From assembly GCA_013368315.1 (NCBI GenBank), contig JAACJM010000005.1, forward strand, positions 1,178,001 through 1,242,000: a DNA stretch of 64,000 nucleotides, given 5' to 3'. Under the pieces are notes generated by a model. It searched no databases. It was not told the origin of the DNA and saw nothing but the letters and a program-made list of their open reading frames with translations. The position numbers and the translations under genes were made by a program. Positions 46,380 to 58,132 of the stretch are shown here, piece after piece (positions within the stretch are counted from its first letter, which is position 1; every line of letters starts with the position of its first letter). Origin of the DNA: Tetrapyrgos nigripes. Lineage: Eukaryota > Basidiomycota > Agaricomycetes > Agaricales > Campanellaceae.

Positions 46380-46960
46380 TATGGACTCGACTCAACTAAC
46401 AGACAGCAGTAAGTACTGGAACTGGTCCCAACGACGAAGAATGTATTAAATACCTAACAGACAGCAGTAAGTACTGGAACTACAGTGCCTGTCAGTAAAG
46501 GTGAAAGAAGTAATGAAAAGGGGAATACACACCTGGTCCCAACGACAAAGAGGTCAAGATGGGGAATCAGGTGTCAGGGCAGGGTTTATATATGTAAAAG
46601 TAAAGCTGTAAAGAAAGCTGTAAAGAAAGCTGTAAAGGAAGCTGTAAAGAAAGCTGTCAAGAAGCTGTATCGAAGCTGTATTGGAGAAATGAAAGGTCCG
46701 GTGCATAGCATGTGGAACAATAGTCAAATGGTGTAAAGGTCCGAGGATACGGAGATAAGAAGAAATAAATAGTACCAAATATAGACGTCATGACATTTTG
46801 TCTATTTCAAGTGACAGTAACTTACACTATTTTTACAGAAGAACATTATTTCTCTAGTAGAATGATCATGCTTCTTGGCTAACAACACAGATCCAAGGGG
46901 GTTCAGATACTGTGGACCGGTACACTCCGGGGTCGGTCGGTTGGAGGGCCGCAGGCCACT
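46380..46960 (-). mobile_element. LTR-like sequence, minus orientation
   Basis: Read on the minus strand, 46640-46390 contains a TATATAAACC box followed about 25 bp later by CCCCATCTTGACCTCTTTGTC, the same phrase found on the plus strand at 48187-48207 below another TATATAAG box. Promoter-like boxes in otherwise non-coding repeats suggest long terminal repeats of one family in opposite orientations. Inside are a 28-bp direct repeat (CTAACAGACAGCAGTAAGTACTGGAACT type, near 46397 and 46455) and a 12-bp minisatellite AAAGCTGTAAAG (46600-46670). Ends are not defined. Confidence 0.4.
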
Positions 46961-47659
46961 AAAAAATTTTTGATGCGTAATATTTTTGGGCTTCGTAGAC
47001 GTTGAGAAGAGCAGGATAGTGTGTATAAAATAATTTTACATCCCTTTCTGACAGTTTGAGCAACAAAGATGAAGTAAAGTAAGCTATCATAGGCAGCGGC
47101 AGCGGCAGCGAGGATAGGTCATGTAAGACGGAAAATCAAATATCCTCATTGCCTGGCTGTCCACTCCATCAGTGTACTCAGAAAAAAAAACAGTAATGAT
47201 TGACTCGGATGAGAAATCCCAGCGTACCAAAAGGCTCAGAGTGATGGAAGGTAGCGATATCTTCGTGTGTGTGTGCGGGGTGGTTGTCCAAGATGGAGAG
47301 AGAAGTCGACCGACGTTGCAGCCGGTTGCAGCAACCGAGCAAAATGGGTGAGTACTATTACTGCCATTTTTGCATCAGGAAACTCACCTTTGCGTTCCCA
47401 AATCATAGTACCATTGTATATGTGTGCAGCTGGATGAGTTTGTGCTGTCTGGCTGGCTGTGCGAGGTTTGCGAGTCGGTCTCAGAAACGAGGAAGGCGAA
47501 ATTGATGATGCGTATATTACATAAGCTACCTTTTATGGAAGGTCGGTCGGTTGGTCGGTTGGTCTGCTCAAGGTCCTTAAAATTTTTTTCGAGGTTGTGT
47601 AATAAAATAAATTTTTCGGACCCCCTTGCACAGATCACATAACACATAATTACCTTTTA

Positions 47660-48430
47660 TGGCAGTCTTCCTTTATTTTGTTCAGAATGCAGGGAAGTAT
47701 CCTAGAGCTTTTCTCTCTGGAATCTCTGGAGTATGATCATGGGTATGACTGTCAGTCTGTCTCATATCCATACTATATTCTCATGCTGGACTAAGCATAT
47801 CTACACCAAATCAACTTGTGTTGATACATTCTCGCTCTGGAGCAAAAACTAATTGTGGTCCTTGCTGTCATGACAGTATTATTTTAGGGTATTTTCGTTC
47901 ATTTTCTGTTTCTTCTCTTCATCAGTCACTGCCTTTTGATCATCATTTTGATCATCCTTTGTCCTATCTTTTGTTCATCTTTCCTTGATCATCTATGCAC
48001 AGCTACTATCCCCTGTTTCATCCTTTGTTCATCCTTTGTTCATCTTTTCATGATACATCTCTTACAGGGACAATAGGCTGTACTTTGATTGTTCTGGACA
48101 GTTCTCTGATTCCTTTCTTCACTTTACTCAGTTTTATCCTTCTTTCTGTTCTGTGTATATAAGCCTAGAGTAGTAGCTTCCTAGTCCCCATCTTGACCTC
48201 TTTGTCTTGGGACTAGGTGAGCATCTCATGTATTCCTTGTCTTTATTCAATATTAACTTCTTCTTGGGAGTAGTTTCTCATCATTATCTGTCTACTGTTG
48301 CTCCGTTTACATCTACTGCTTTGAGTCAAGTGTGTGCTCTTTACCACATTAAGTCAAGATCCCTTGCTGCACTGACAGCCTAGTTATCAGGTTGTCCTTG
48401 CAGAAATTCTGCTACCACATCTACAGCACC
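47660..48430 (+). mobile_element. LTR-like sequence, plus orientation
   Basis: Non-coding sequence with TGATCATC/TTGTTCATC repeats (47935-48050), TATATAAGCC at about 48156 and the CCCCATCTTGACCTCTTTGTC phrase shared with the inverted copy at 46.55 kb. It resembles an isolated LTR with promoter and transcript start, but no matching second LTR, primer-binding site or polyprotein is seen in the window. 46960-47660 and 48430-48730 contain no supported gene. Confidence 0.4.
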
Positions 48431-48736
48431 TTCTCGAGCACCATCTCGTGCTTCTTGTGCTTCTCATGCACCTAGTTCTGCATCTAGCAAGTCGTCTTGT
48501 CTAGGACAACTACACAGCTTTGATCTAATCGATCAGAGACACGTCTAGATGTAGAGCATTATGCACATGGCCTTGGATGCTATGTATGATACTGCACATG
48601 GACGCATGAAGCTCTGTATGCTTATATGATAATAGTTCCTGCGGGGGGTTACATCTTTAAGAGCCTGTCATGGGTTAAAGACCCACATCCTTAGGTTCCC
48701 CCAACCTTCTCCATCGCTCCAAGGAATACCTTCACT

Positions 48737-51364
48737 ATGCGCCAAACTCCTACTCTACAGCAACTCTACTCAGGGACATTATACTCCAAAGGCCACGGCT
48801 GTGCATTGTTGAAGCCACAGTGTCCTCTATTGGGTACACAACGCGTTGCCCGGGATGTCTACGTCGGAGATGTGGGTATGGTCGATCACAGGAACGGCTT
48901 CTTCAAACCCCTCTTTAACATCTTCGGAACACACGAGCATACATACAGGGGCTTGCCAAGTGGCTTTGTTCCTCTGGAATATCATGACGACCACCTCTAC
49001 ACTTCACCAGATTATTTCGTAAAGGGGGCTCGGATAATGAGTAAAAATGGGCAGGAAATCACGGTTGATATCTCGGGGAACGCTATTAATCCGTGAGCAT
49101 TGTAAAGTTTCTTTCAAATCTAATTCACTCGAATTGATACGACTCCCATTGCGTCTCAGTACCGTGCCCATTGCACCTGGAATGAGCGTTCATTTTCAAT
49201 TCGTACGCGGCAAAGGATCCCTCCTCATTCTCCCCAACGGAGCTACTCGTGTTGATTATGGAGACAGAGAACGCATCAGAATACATGCTGAGCAGAATGC
49301 AGAGGCTTGGTACAACTACGCAGAGCAATTCCAAGGAATGGTACCCGATGGCTCCCTGTATGTCATTACAGGCTTTGACCAAGCTAACCGCTACAGGAAT
49401 GCGGCTTTCCTCGCTTCTTCTACAGATATTTCCGTATCTTTCACGCTTTCTTGCCCTGTTTTATCCGAAACGTCGCTTGGGGCATTATCTGTGTCACGTC
49501 ATCCTCTCTCTAGCGTAGTACACGACTGGAAGGATAGCGGTTCATCGCAAGACGAGAATCTCTACGTATTCTTGCGAGGATTCAAAGTCATGACCAGACG
49601 GGGAAGATGGGTACGGAGGGCCGGGACGGAGCTCGTGGATTTGACCGAGGGAAGGCTCAAGGACTTGCTGTACCAAGAGCAAATTTTGCGTAGTTTGTCC
49701 AGCACAATGATTTCTCCTGGCTTGAATCCAACTCGGCGGCGTGCATATACTTCACCCAACGACTCGGGATCCGTTTCTTCTAGGTCGAATAATACCTCGA
49801 GCCAAGACGACTTATCGTCAAAACCGTCCGCGAGCTCTTTAACATCGAAGACTACTGAAGATACGGATCTCTCCTCTCAGCCATCGACCTCTGAATGGGA
49901 TCTTTCTGACTGTGATGAGTCGGATTTTGATTCGGATGTCTCTGCATTTGAGGTATGGCTTTATTTAATTTACTTTGCATGAAACATACTGAGAACTCTG
50001 CGGTGCAGGATCCATCTGATATCATTAACAAGTACATCATTGAAAAGGTTTACTTCATTGCCTTCTTGACAAGACACTTTGACTAAGCAATCCTACAGTA
50101 CGGCGCAAGTGTGTCTGTCACTCATGACGACGAATGGGGATCCGTGTTAAAAGACGTGAGTGTAAGTGCCTTGACTAACAACGCAAACACTGAGTCGCTC
50201 TCATATGATAGGGGGACGATGAACTTCTCGATAAAGCAACGCTGATCACCCGAATGTTGATTAAATTTCCGTCAAAATTCAGAGGTGAATCCATCGGTTT
50301 GTTGATTACTTTGCCACTGATCTGAATGAATGGAAGCCTCCTCGCAGGATATCATCATGACTGAGAAACCAACCGCGGAAGACTCTAGTACAGGTACGTC
50401 TTCATCTCACTACTTGATTCTTGAAGCCAAGATGAAAACTTGATTCTCAAGCCCAATGTGATTTGCCTACGCTATACGAGGCTGCTCAGATATATTCTGC
50501 GTCTTTTAAGGGTGCAGGTCATGGATATGCACCGTTCAATCCTCAAGTCAAGGGTAAACCCGAGGTTGAAGTGGGAGATGTGGTTCTCATCGATAATGAT
50601 GGTGACTTGGTCTGCTTGTTTAACATTTTTAAAAAGCGCGACAACCTATGGGGTGTTCCCCCTGGCTTCACTCCTATGACATTTAATCCAGCTCTCCACT
50701 GTTACTCATCTCAATACTTTGCACCTGGCACAAGGATAGTCAGCGAAAATGGACATCAGTACATGTTTGATATGGATGGGAACATCCTCCCTTCGTAAGT
50801 CCATCATCCTTTTCTACCTCTCATATTTCACTACTTAATTATTGCTTGGTGACCAGGGACACAGCAACTAGGCGTGCATCGAGTATTGAATTTCATTTCA
50901 CGCAATCGCAAGGATCATTGCTCATACTTCCTAATGGTGCCACCCGCATCGATTACACGGGTTTATCTGCCATTCGTGAATACACCCAACGAAACATTTG
51001 GAAGCAATATCTCCGACCAGCTACGTCTTCATCGTACTACATCGTTACGGGCTTCGACCGAACCAACTGCTACGGAAATGTAACTTTCGATCGTTCCCCC
51101 AGACGTGCATCCTCCACAAAGATTTGTTGCCCAGTCCTATCCGACGGTGAATTGGGCGAGCTTTTCATGCCCAGTTCCTCGTATTCGGAAACGCCCAAAG
51201 TCCGATTTGGATCAGGCGATGGGGCTGATATTTTCTATCCATTTATTAGAGGACTAAAAATTGTCGTGGCCGAGGGCGGAACGCAGTCAGACTCAGCGGG
51301 CGGCATTACTGGGTTGCACGATCAAGGTGGAGGTGGAGGTGGACATCCCATACTCGTAAACTAG
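48737..51364 (+). CDS. Two-module protein of an agaricomycete-specific family, eight exons, 741 residues
   Basis: Exons 48737-49092, 49160-49952, 50009-50047, 50099-50155, 50212-50284, 50337-50393, 50452-50794, 50857-51364 join in frame through GT/AG introns of 51-67 bp. The product contains the same pair of domains twice. Domain one holds LYSGTLYSKGHGCA ... GDVGMVD...LFNIF...GLPSGFVPL (residues 8-80) and QIYSASFKGAGHGYAPF ... GDVVLIDNDGDLVCLFNIF...GVPPGF in the second copy. Domain two holds GSLLILPNGATRVDY ... SLYVITGFDQANRY and GSLLILPNGATRIDY ... YYIVTGFDRTNCYGN. A Ser-rich linker and a small acidic exon group lie between. I recall such domains as common in agaricomycete proteins of unknown function. 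Using the acceptor at 50347 instead of 50336 ends the protein at TGA 50360 and leaves ATG 50357 to start a separate second gene, so two genes are an alternative. Confidence 0.7.
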
Positions 51365-51379
51365 ATTGAAAGGTGGATT

Positions 51380-52590
51380 GGCTACTAATCATCAAACCGT
51401 CCGCAAGGATATAACCCTGTTATTAACCCCGTCCTTCGCTGAAAACCTGGGTGTAGGTGGAGGTTTACTGCAATTACAGTCTACGTGTACAGTGTTTTTC
51501 TCTTTCACCAACCAGTCTACCAGTAATACCCTCACCTTCCATTCTTCCCCACGTCCGACACGAGTCGACACGTACCTACATTTAGGCTGTTCGGATATTT
51601 ACCTTCAACTTCCTCTTCCGAGCAGATTAGATTAGATTAGCCTGTAGTAGTTGTATTTCCGTCTTATCCCTTTCTCTCGCCTTCGATTTACTGCTTTCTC
51701 TTGTATGAAATATTCCTTTGACTGCTAGAGACCTACACTCATAGCGTTATATATACCCGATACTTGTATTAGATACTCACCTGAACTTGTACTTTGTTGC
51801 CCCCCTTACCTTCTGTCTGAAGTAAGTGGTTATGCGCTTGTTCACCTCCCCAGCATCTTAGATACCTACTAACTGCCTTGGCGCCAGTGGCATTTGAGCT
51901 TACAAAGTATAGGTTTATTACGGTTACTACTGAGATACATTGTACCTACGCTATCTATACTGCGAATCCAACCTGATCTGTCAATGACTTAACAAAGTGG
52001 TAGTGGCCCATCTATGATCTCAATGCAGGTCTTATTGATTTGTGCACAACAAATACAAAAGCACCGATGAAATCGAAGTTAGAATACGGACGAACAGCTC
52101 TCAGAGGTAAAAAATCCATGTATATAGGACCACAACACGTTGTCCAAAGCACGGCTATCAATCGGCATAAGCGAAGTGTTCTACTTCATAGCCATGACTG
52201 CTGTAGGTATCCTCCGTCAAGTCGACGTATAAGTCGGTGGAATATCATCTAAATCCACATTATCATTCCTATCCCTATCTCCATTCCTAGCTTGTGTCAT
52301 GCCCGGATCCCTCCGTATGATGAACTGGGGTTCGATTCAGAGGTACCAGTATCGACACCCTTCTCAATGCTGCGCGTTTCTTCAGAATATTTGCGTTTGA
52401 TTCTTGACGCGTTGGGATTTCAAAAGGTTCGACATCATTACGAGGAAATGTGGGCCACATCCCCGACTCCGACCGGAGGGAGGAGAGGGACGTGTCCCAC
52501 CGATCGATCAGCCGGTCCTGGCAAGGGGGGCTTAAAATTTGAAACGGAGATCTCCGCGTGAGGTCATTTGTTTCCATCCCGTTCCATCGG
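51380..52590. other. No supported gene
   Basis: 3' flank of the two-module gene, with a short ATTAG repeat near 51625. Small frames such as 52292-52561 show no domain. Nothing else is visible up to the repeat element at 52594. Confidence 0.4.
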
Positions 52591-52593
52591 CTT

Positions 52594-54377
52594 CTATACC
52601 TTGGCGAGCTGTCACAATGGTCAATATGAGTGGGGTCCTTCGTAAGGCCCTCACGCTCTCAGTTCTGGTCCGATTGCCATAAAACTGCCAGATTTGGAAA
52701 GCCACAGGTCAGAAGGTGCTCCACATCACATGAGAGGATGACTAATGCTGTGCAGCTGAGGTGTCAGACAGGCAGACATCTGGAGAGTCAATATAGGGGC
52801 TGGGCAGTCACCTGATGTGTGTGGCAACTTGAGGTATATGAGAAAAATGTAGCTTACATCATTCTCGATCTGCTGTTAACATGCCCACGGTCACCTGACC
52901 AGTCCACGTCATGCTATAAGGCAAATACTGTATTTTTAGAGGTAAAACAATAGGGTTATTTGTAATAGTGTATATGTGGGAATATTAGGCGTGGCATCAT
53001 GTGACATATGTCAAATTCTTGGGATTAGTCATATGAAGCAGTGTGGGTAGTGTCAGGTGACCAGCTATCTTCCCTGAAGCTATAAGGCAAATACTGTGTT
53101 TTTAGAGGTAAAACAATAGGGTTATTTGTAATAGTGTATATGTGGGAATATTAGGTGTGGCATCATGTGACATATGTCAAATTCTTGGGATTAGTCATAT
53201 GAAGGAGTGTAGGCAGTGTCAGCTGACCAGCTGTCTTCCCTGAATTACTAATAGCATGACAAGCATGACAATTTTTTTTTTTTAAGTCCCCAACCCTAAC
53301 CCTAAACCAACCATAATGTGTTCAGCAAGCCTTAAAGCAGTATCCTACCAATTTACATGATGATCAGAGCTGATTGCATGCAATGGCCTGACTAATGCTG
53401 TGCAGCTGAGGTTTCAGACAGGCAGACATTTGGAGAGTCAATATAGGTGCTGGGCAGTCACCTGATGTGTGTGGCAACTTGAGGTGTATGAGAAAAATGT
53501 AGCTTACATTATTCTGGATCTGCTGGTAACATGCCCATGGTCACCTGACCAGTCCACGTCATGCTATAAGGCAAATACTATGTTTTTAGAGGTAAAACAA
53601 TACGGTTATTTGTAATAGTGTACGTGTGGGAATATTAGGCATGGCATCATGTGACATATGTCAAATCCTTGCAATTAGTCATATCAAGGAGTGTGGGTAG
53701 TGTCAGGTGACCAGCTGTCTTCCCTGAATGATTTCCATAGTTTGTATTTGTAAAAGTTCAGGGAATCACAGCTTGTCAGAACTGAGCTGGAGATGTTTAG
53801 GTGAGGTGACAGTAGAATAAGGCAAGGTCCATATAATCAGACCAGACTAGAGTAAGGATACAGGACAAATATCCTACACTATATATACTACTTTGTGAAT
53901 AATGTCCATGTTTCTAAAGGAATGAACCAAATAAGTATCAACACAATAAATCAAGGTCCTATGATGAAGTGATAAATGACCCAGCTCAGAAGAAGTTGAC
54001 CTCCTTAGGGAAAAGTGGGTAGCTGAGGGTTTTTAGAATAAGGAACAAGAGGTTTCTGACACCTAACTGAAAAGCGACAAGACAAGCTGATGGACAGGAG
54101 AAGATGCTGTGCTGACATTGCCGCTTTCTGAAATGGGAAATGGGCAGTGGAACAGTGATGCTGGGGCCGTGAGAAGAGGTCCAGGAGGTGCTGGATTTTT
54201 TAAAATCATGTGCAAGGAGAGTGCTTTAATAAAAGTGCCTATGGTTGATCCATAGGTTTTATAAAATGTCAATTTTTATATATTTTTATAAAAATGCATG
54301 TCATGGCTTGCAGAAAAGGACCAGTGTCACATCACACTGAAAATGTTCAGGAGTCTCAGAAAGGTCTCAACAAACCC
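52594..54377. mobile_element. Dispersed repeat element, copy 2
   Basis: Same orientation and order as copy 1 from CTATACCTTGGCGAGCTGTC, with two rather than three 165-bp sub-repeats in the first group, the T-tract and CCAACCCTAACCCTAAACC at 53288-53306, and the distal part to GAAAGGTCTCAACAAACCC at about 54377, where it stops inside the region retained by copies 1 and 3. No coding gene. Confidence 0.8.
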
Positions 54378-54399
54378 TAAGCATGATGACAGTGGTCCA

Positions 54400-55310
54400 A
54401 TGGTCCATTGTCCAGGGGGGGGGGCATAAGTCGCCTCGCTGTGCTCCGATCAGCCCAGGTCCACCACCAACATGGAGCCACTGTCCAGGAGGGGGGGTTC
54501 CCACCCACAAAAAGTTCCCATGGTCCTCCAACACTGACTTTATGGCCCAATGCCCCCTTTCACCAGGGGGGGCCATAAGTCAGCTTGCTGTGCTCTGATC
54601 AGTCCAGGCCTACCACCAACATGGAGCCACTGTCCAGGAGGGGGGGTTCCCACCCACAAAAAGTTCACATGGTCCTCCAACACTGACTTTATGGCCAATT
54701 TTCACCAGGGAGGGGCCATAAGTCAGCTTGCTGTGCTCTGATCAGCCCAGGTCCACCACCAACATGGAGCCACTGTCCAGGAGGGGGGGTTCCTACCCAA
54801 AAAAAGTTCCCACAGTCCTCCAACACTGACTTTATGGCCATTACTCCACACAAAGTTCCCACAGTCCTTCAACACTAACTTTATGGCCAATTTCCATATC
54901 CCTGCTCCCATCCAGGGCTCCAATCAGCTTGGATCCACCACCAACATGACCATTCCTGCCCCACACAAAGTTCCCACAGTCCTCCCAACACTGACTTTAT
55001 GGCCCCTGCCCACCCACAACTTAGCTCTGCAACACCACCTTACTTAACTCTATTTGTTCTTATTTATTTCAGATTCCCTGTTTTTGTCCTTGCATCATCA
55101 TATTTGTTTCAATTTACTCCTTTTGTTGTCATTGTACATTTCAGGGAGAAGGAATCCCTGCCTATGCCAAGTTCCCACAGTCTCCTGACACTGGCTTTAT
55201 TCCTTCACAGCTCTACCTACTGTTCCAGTTCCAGGAGGAAAGGAGGAGGTTTCCTGCCCACAGCCAAGTTCCCACAGTCACTGACACCAACTTTATAGCT
55301 GATCCAAGTT
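54400..55310. repeat. Tandem repeats with GGGGGGG tracts and an AACACTGACTTTATGG motif
   Basis: A unit of about 150-160 bp (GGTCCACCACCAACATGGAGCCACTGTCCAGGAGGGG..., AAAGTTCCC, CTCCAACACTGACTTTATGGCC) occurs three times between 54410 and 54840, and shorter pieces around AAAGTTCCCACAGTCCT recur at about 54850, 54965, 55165 and 55265. Short frames across it are repeat by-products. Confidence 0.75.
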
Positions 55311-55319
55311 CCTCTTGTC

Positions 55320-56560
55320 AATTGAGACTGATGGATACCCCCCCAATTCACAAAAGGATGTCATTGACCAGCTTCAACATACTGTAGACCCAAACTCAAA
55401 AATCATTGGGAGGCCTGATTTTTTTGGTTACATTGCAGATATGGGATCATTGTGGAGGACAAAATCTGCAACAAAGGAAAGGCAAAACAACAGCTCCAGC
55501 AATACATGATGGATTTCTATTTCTAGGCATGATGCTCATTTTGGAAAGGAAAGGTTTACATGTTTCTCAGAATGGGGAAGTGAAGGGGGCACAGAGGAAA
55601 ATCTGGTTTTCCCCCCACTGGATGGGTTTGTGCACAAGCAACAACAATTGACTAATGTATATAATGGCTCAGACAATGCATTATGGTTTTTCAGCAAAGT
55701 ATCTTGTGTTGACATATCCTTGTGGGACAGCATCAGTGTCACTCAGGCTCAAGCTGCAGTTTCAAGGTGATCTTTTAGTATCAAGTATCCAGAAGAAGGG
55801 AGAGAGTGGAACTCCTGGCTCAGACCTCAATTCACAAAACAGGGCTTTTATATTTCCTCTGCTATGAACAAGGCAAGTAAGGCTCGTGAGGGTAGTAAGA
55901 GTTAAAGTGACAAAGGTACTAGAAGGTCCTTTTGTATCTACAGATATGGGAATATGGGAAGTAATACTATAAAGGACCCCTAATCAGGTAATCCACTAGA
56001 ATGAAGTGTATGCAAAGAAATCAAGAATCGTGAGATTAATAAAGAATCACAGGTGCATAAAATTCAGGAAGGAGTAGACATAGACATAGATTCATTCATA
56101 GAAGTAGCATTTGTCACTGAATAATCAATTTGAAATAGATAACTTAATCAAACATATCCCTTCAAGTCCAGCCCCCCCCCCCCCCCAGAGGCCATGTGAC
56201 AAGGTCTAGCTCACCTCCCAGTATCAATGCACTCAAGCCCAAGTCAGTATGTTGACCCTTGCATTGGGCAACCAAATTACAATGGCATCAGAGAGATAGT
56301 GAGCTTGTGGGTGGCTCATACTTATAACTCAATTGACAAAATTGGGGAGCCACAGTGCTATTCCAGTGACTGAGAGCACTATGAAGGTGTTCAAAGTTTT
56401 CTTCAATTTAGAAGCCCAAAAATTTGATCATTCATAGGAGTTGATTTTTCCAATGATGAAATATCATGCTGACTCAGTGGCTCTCCCCCTCTGAAGAAGG
56501 AGAATCAGAATCAGAAGAATATTCAGGTTCAGAAGAAGAATACTCAGGTCTGGAATCAGA
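55320..56560. other. No supported gene
   Basis: AT-rich sequence with small unlinked frames. At 56170-56190 there is a run of about 17 C. ACAATGGCATCAGAGAG near 56280 resembles a tRNA-Met primer-binding site of LTR retrotransposons but has no matching long terminal repeat next to it that I can define. Confidence 0.35.
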
Positions 56561-56589
56561 GAAACTGTTCTTCCCTTCTGAAGTCAAAG

Positions 56590-57060
56590 ACTCAGTAGTA
56601 TGTTGTCCAGATTGAGAATGAGAATTTAGATGTTGACCCACAACTCTGGACCAAGAAATCTACAAGGCCAAATGAAATGAGTGTCAAGATCATTGGTACA
56701 CTTAATAACAAACCACCCAAGTCACACAAAGACAAGATTGATTGAGAATAGAGAGATAGATAGAGAGCTAGAGTAAGTTGACTGTGCTCTACACTGCATA
56801 GTATTAGTACGGAGCAGAGATGATGTGAATGAACTAAAGGACTAACTAGAATGTCGAGTGGTTTATATAGAAGAACAATGAATAAGTGATAGGAACAAGA
56901 TAGGAGAAATAGGTCTTTGGTGGGTGGCTGGTAGGACCATTGGGGACATAGTCTAAAGCCAAGGTATAAAGGGCAATACCAGCACAGGTACCCGGTCATG
57001 ATGGCGTCCACTTTGGTTCAGATGACTGGTGCACTGTCTGCGACTGAGCGGGTTCCAGTC
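56590..57060 (-). mobile_element. LTR-like fragment, minus orientation
   Basis: On the minus strand, TATATAAACCACTCGACATTC near 56865 is followed by pyrimidine-rich, non-coding sequence (CTCTCTATCTATCTCTCTATTC), as in a retrotransposon promoter and leader. The 139-codon frame across it is Leu/Ser-rich with no domain and is not called. The boundaries and a partner LTR were not found. Confidence 0.3.
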
Positions 57061-57457
57061 ATGCAGATAACCAGTGGGGGACTCCTGCTTGAAGATGGTC
57101 TGATTTGGCAGGTCATTTTAAGCTTAACAGAACAGAAAGGTTGGTGACATACGGTCTTGGTGAAGTCCTCAACCTGTCTGGCAAATGACAGTACATTGTT
57201 ATTTCACGTGTCTGACTCCTAGGTAAAGTTGATGATAGGTTTTCATACTGAAGAAGATAAAAAGCTCACATGAAATTGTTTTGCAAATCCAATCAACTTC
57301 TCGCTAATGCTCAGGATGTACATCGTGAACAGACGAGGATGGCTTCGGTGCAGACTCCAGAGTTGCAACCTCAATGCAACCTCAAGGATTGACCCGGCAC
57401 ATGTTTGAGGCAGTCTTGGGATGGGCACGTGATGTTTAAAGCACTCAGTCTTGAACC

Positions 57458-57862
57458 ATGACCTCGCACAACTCCATTGACATGCCCCTCCCAATTCCTT
57501 TCCTGTTTGGCATGGCCCTCACTTTTGCTCAGCTTGACATGCTCGCAAGACACTATTTCGGAAATGAATTTATCGAAGGAACTTGTGAGGGTGACCCTGC
57601 TTATGCTTTTGACCAGTTCTGGCTGGACTGTGGTGTCGACAAATCTATTATCGAAATACCAGATGAACATGGCCCAACCCGCTATCTTTACGTTCTGAAA
57701 GTGCTATGCTCCACTGAACCTCCCAAAACAACCTTTGATACTCAGCTTTTGACAACGAAGATTTGGCGGAAACTTGGAGAGCCTGACATTTGGAAAAATG
57801 TTGATGTGATCTGTGCATCGTGGTGTGAGGGACTCAGTATCCCAGATGAGTCTTCTTTGTAG
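57458..57862 (+). CDS. Small hypothetical protein, 134 residues
   Basis: Uninterrupted frame from ATG 57458 to TAG 57862 with balanced composition and no overlap with repeats. The sequence contains LDMLARHYFGNEFIEG, DQFWLDCGVD and KIWRKLGEPDIWKNVD, suggesting a folded, mixed helical protein. No family is recognised and no signal peptide or membrane segment is evident. Exon-like borders (CCCGAG then GTAAGC near 57990) occur downstream but could not be joined. It may be a complete gene or a fragment. Confidence 0.4.
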   Translation: MTSHNSIDMPLPIPFLFGMALTFAQLDMLARHYFGNEFIEGTCEGDPAYAFDQFWLDCGVDKSIIEIPDEHGPTRYLYVLKVLCSTEPPKTTFDTQLLTTKIWRKLGEPDIWKNVDVICASWCEGLSIPDESSL

Positions 57863-58132
57863 CTTTATACATATCATTCTGTACTAACCAGACATACAAA
57901 ACCAGACTGGCTTTACCCAAAGATGTACCAGGCTATGCAGAAGTTGGAGCAAGGTCCTGAAAAGAGAAGCAACTGATACCATGACCCCGAGGTAAGCCGC
58001 TATTCTTGCATCGCTTTCTACATGCTCTATTCCCTTTTACGCTGCTGATGTCGTTTTCATTTCAGGCTATCTGCCCTGTACATTCCGTGTTATACCTCAT
58101 CTTTCTCGTTACATGACATTCCCACTATCCCA

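Noticed and set aside
46590..46680. Lys/Ala/Val-repeat peptide (AVKK units)
   Set aside because: It is the translation of a 12-bp minisatellite inside an LTR-like sequence.
42830..46800. CACTA-type terminal repeats around the Tnp2 pseudogene
   Set aside because: CACTA near 42834 has no inverted partner or 3-bp duplication on the right side; too short to count.
52325..52345. tRNA B-box-like GGTTCGATTC, also at 59320
   Set aside because: No matching A box or cloverleaf can be drawn around either site; both read better as open coding-like sequence.
56260..56300. Primer-binding-site-like ACAATGGCATCAGAGAG of an LTR retrotransposon
   Set aside because: No upstream LTR with TG...CA ends and no downstream gag or pol could be found.
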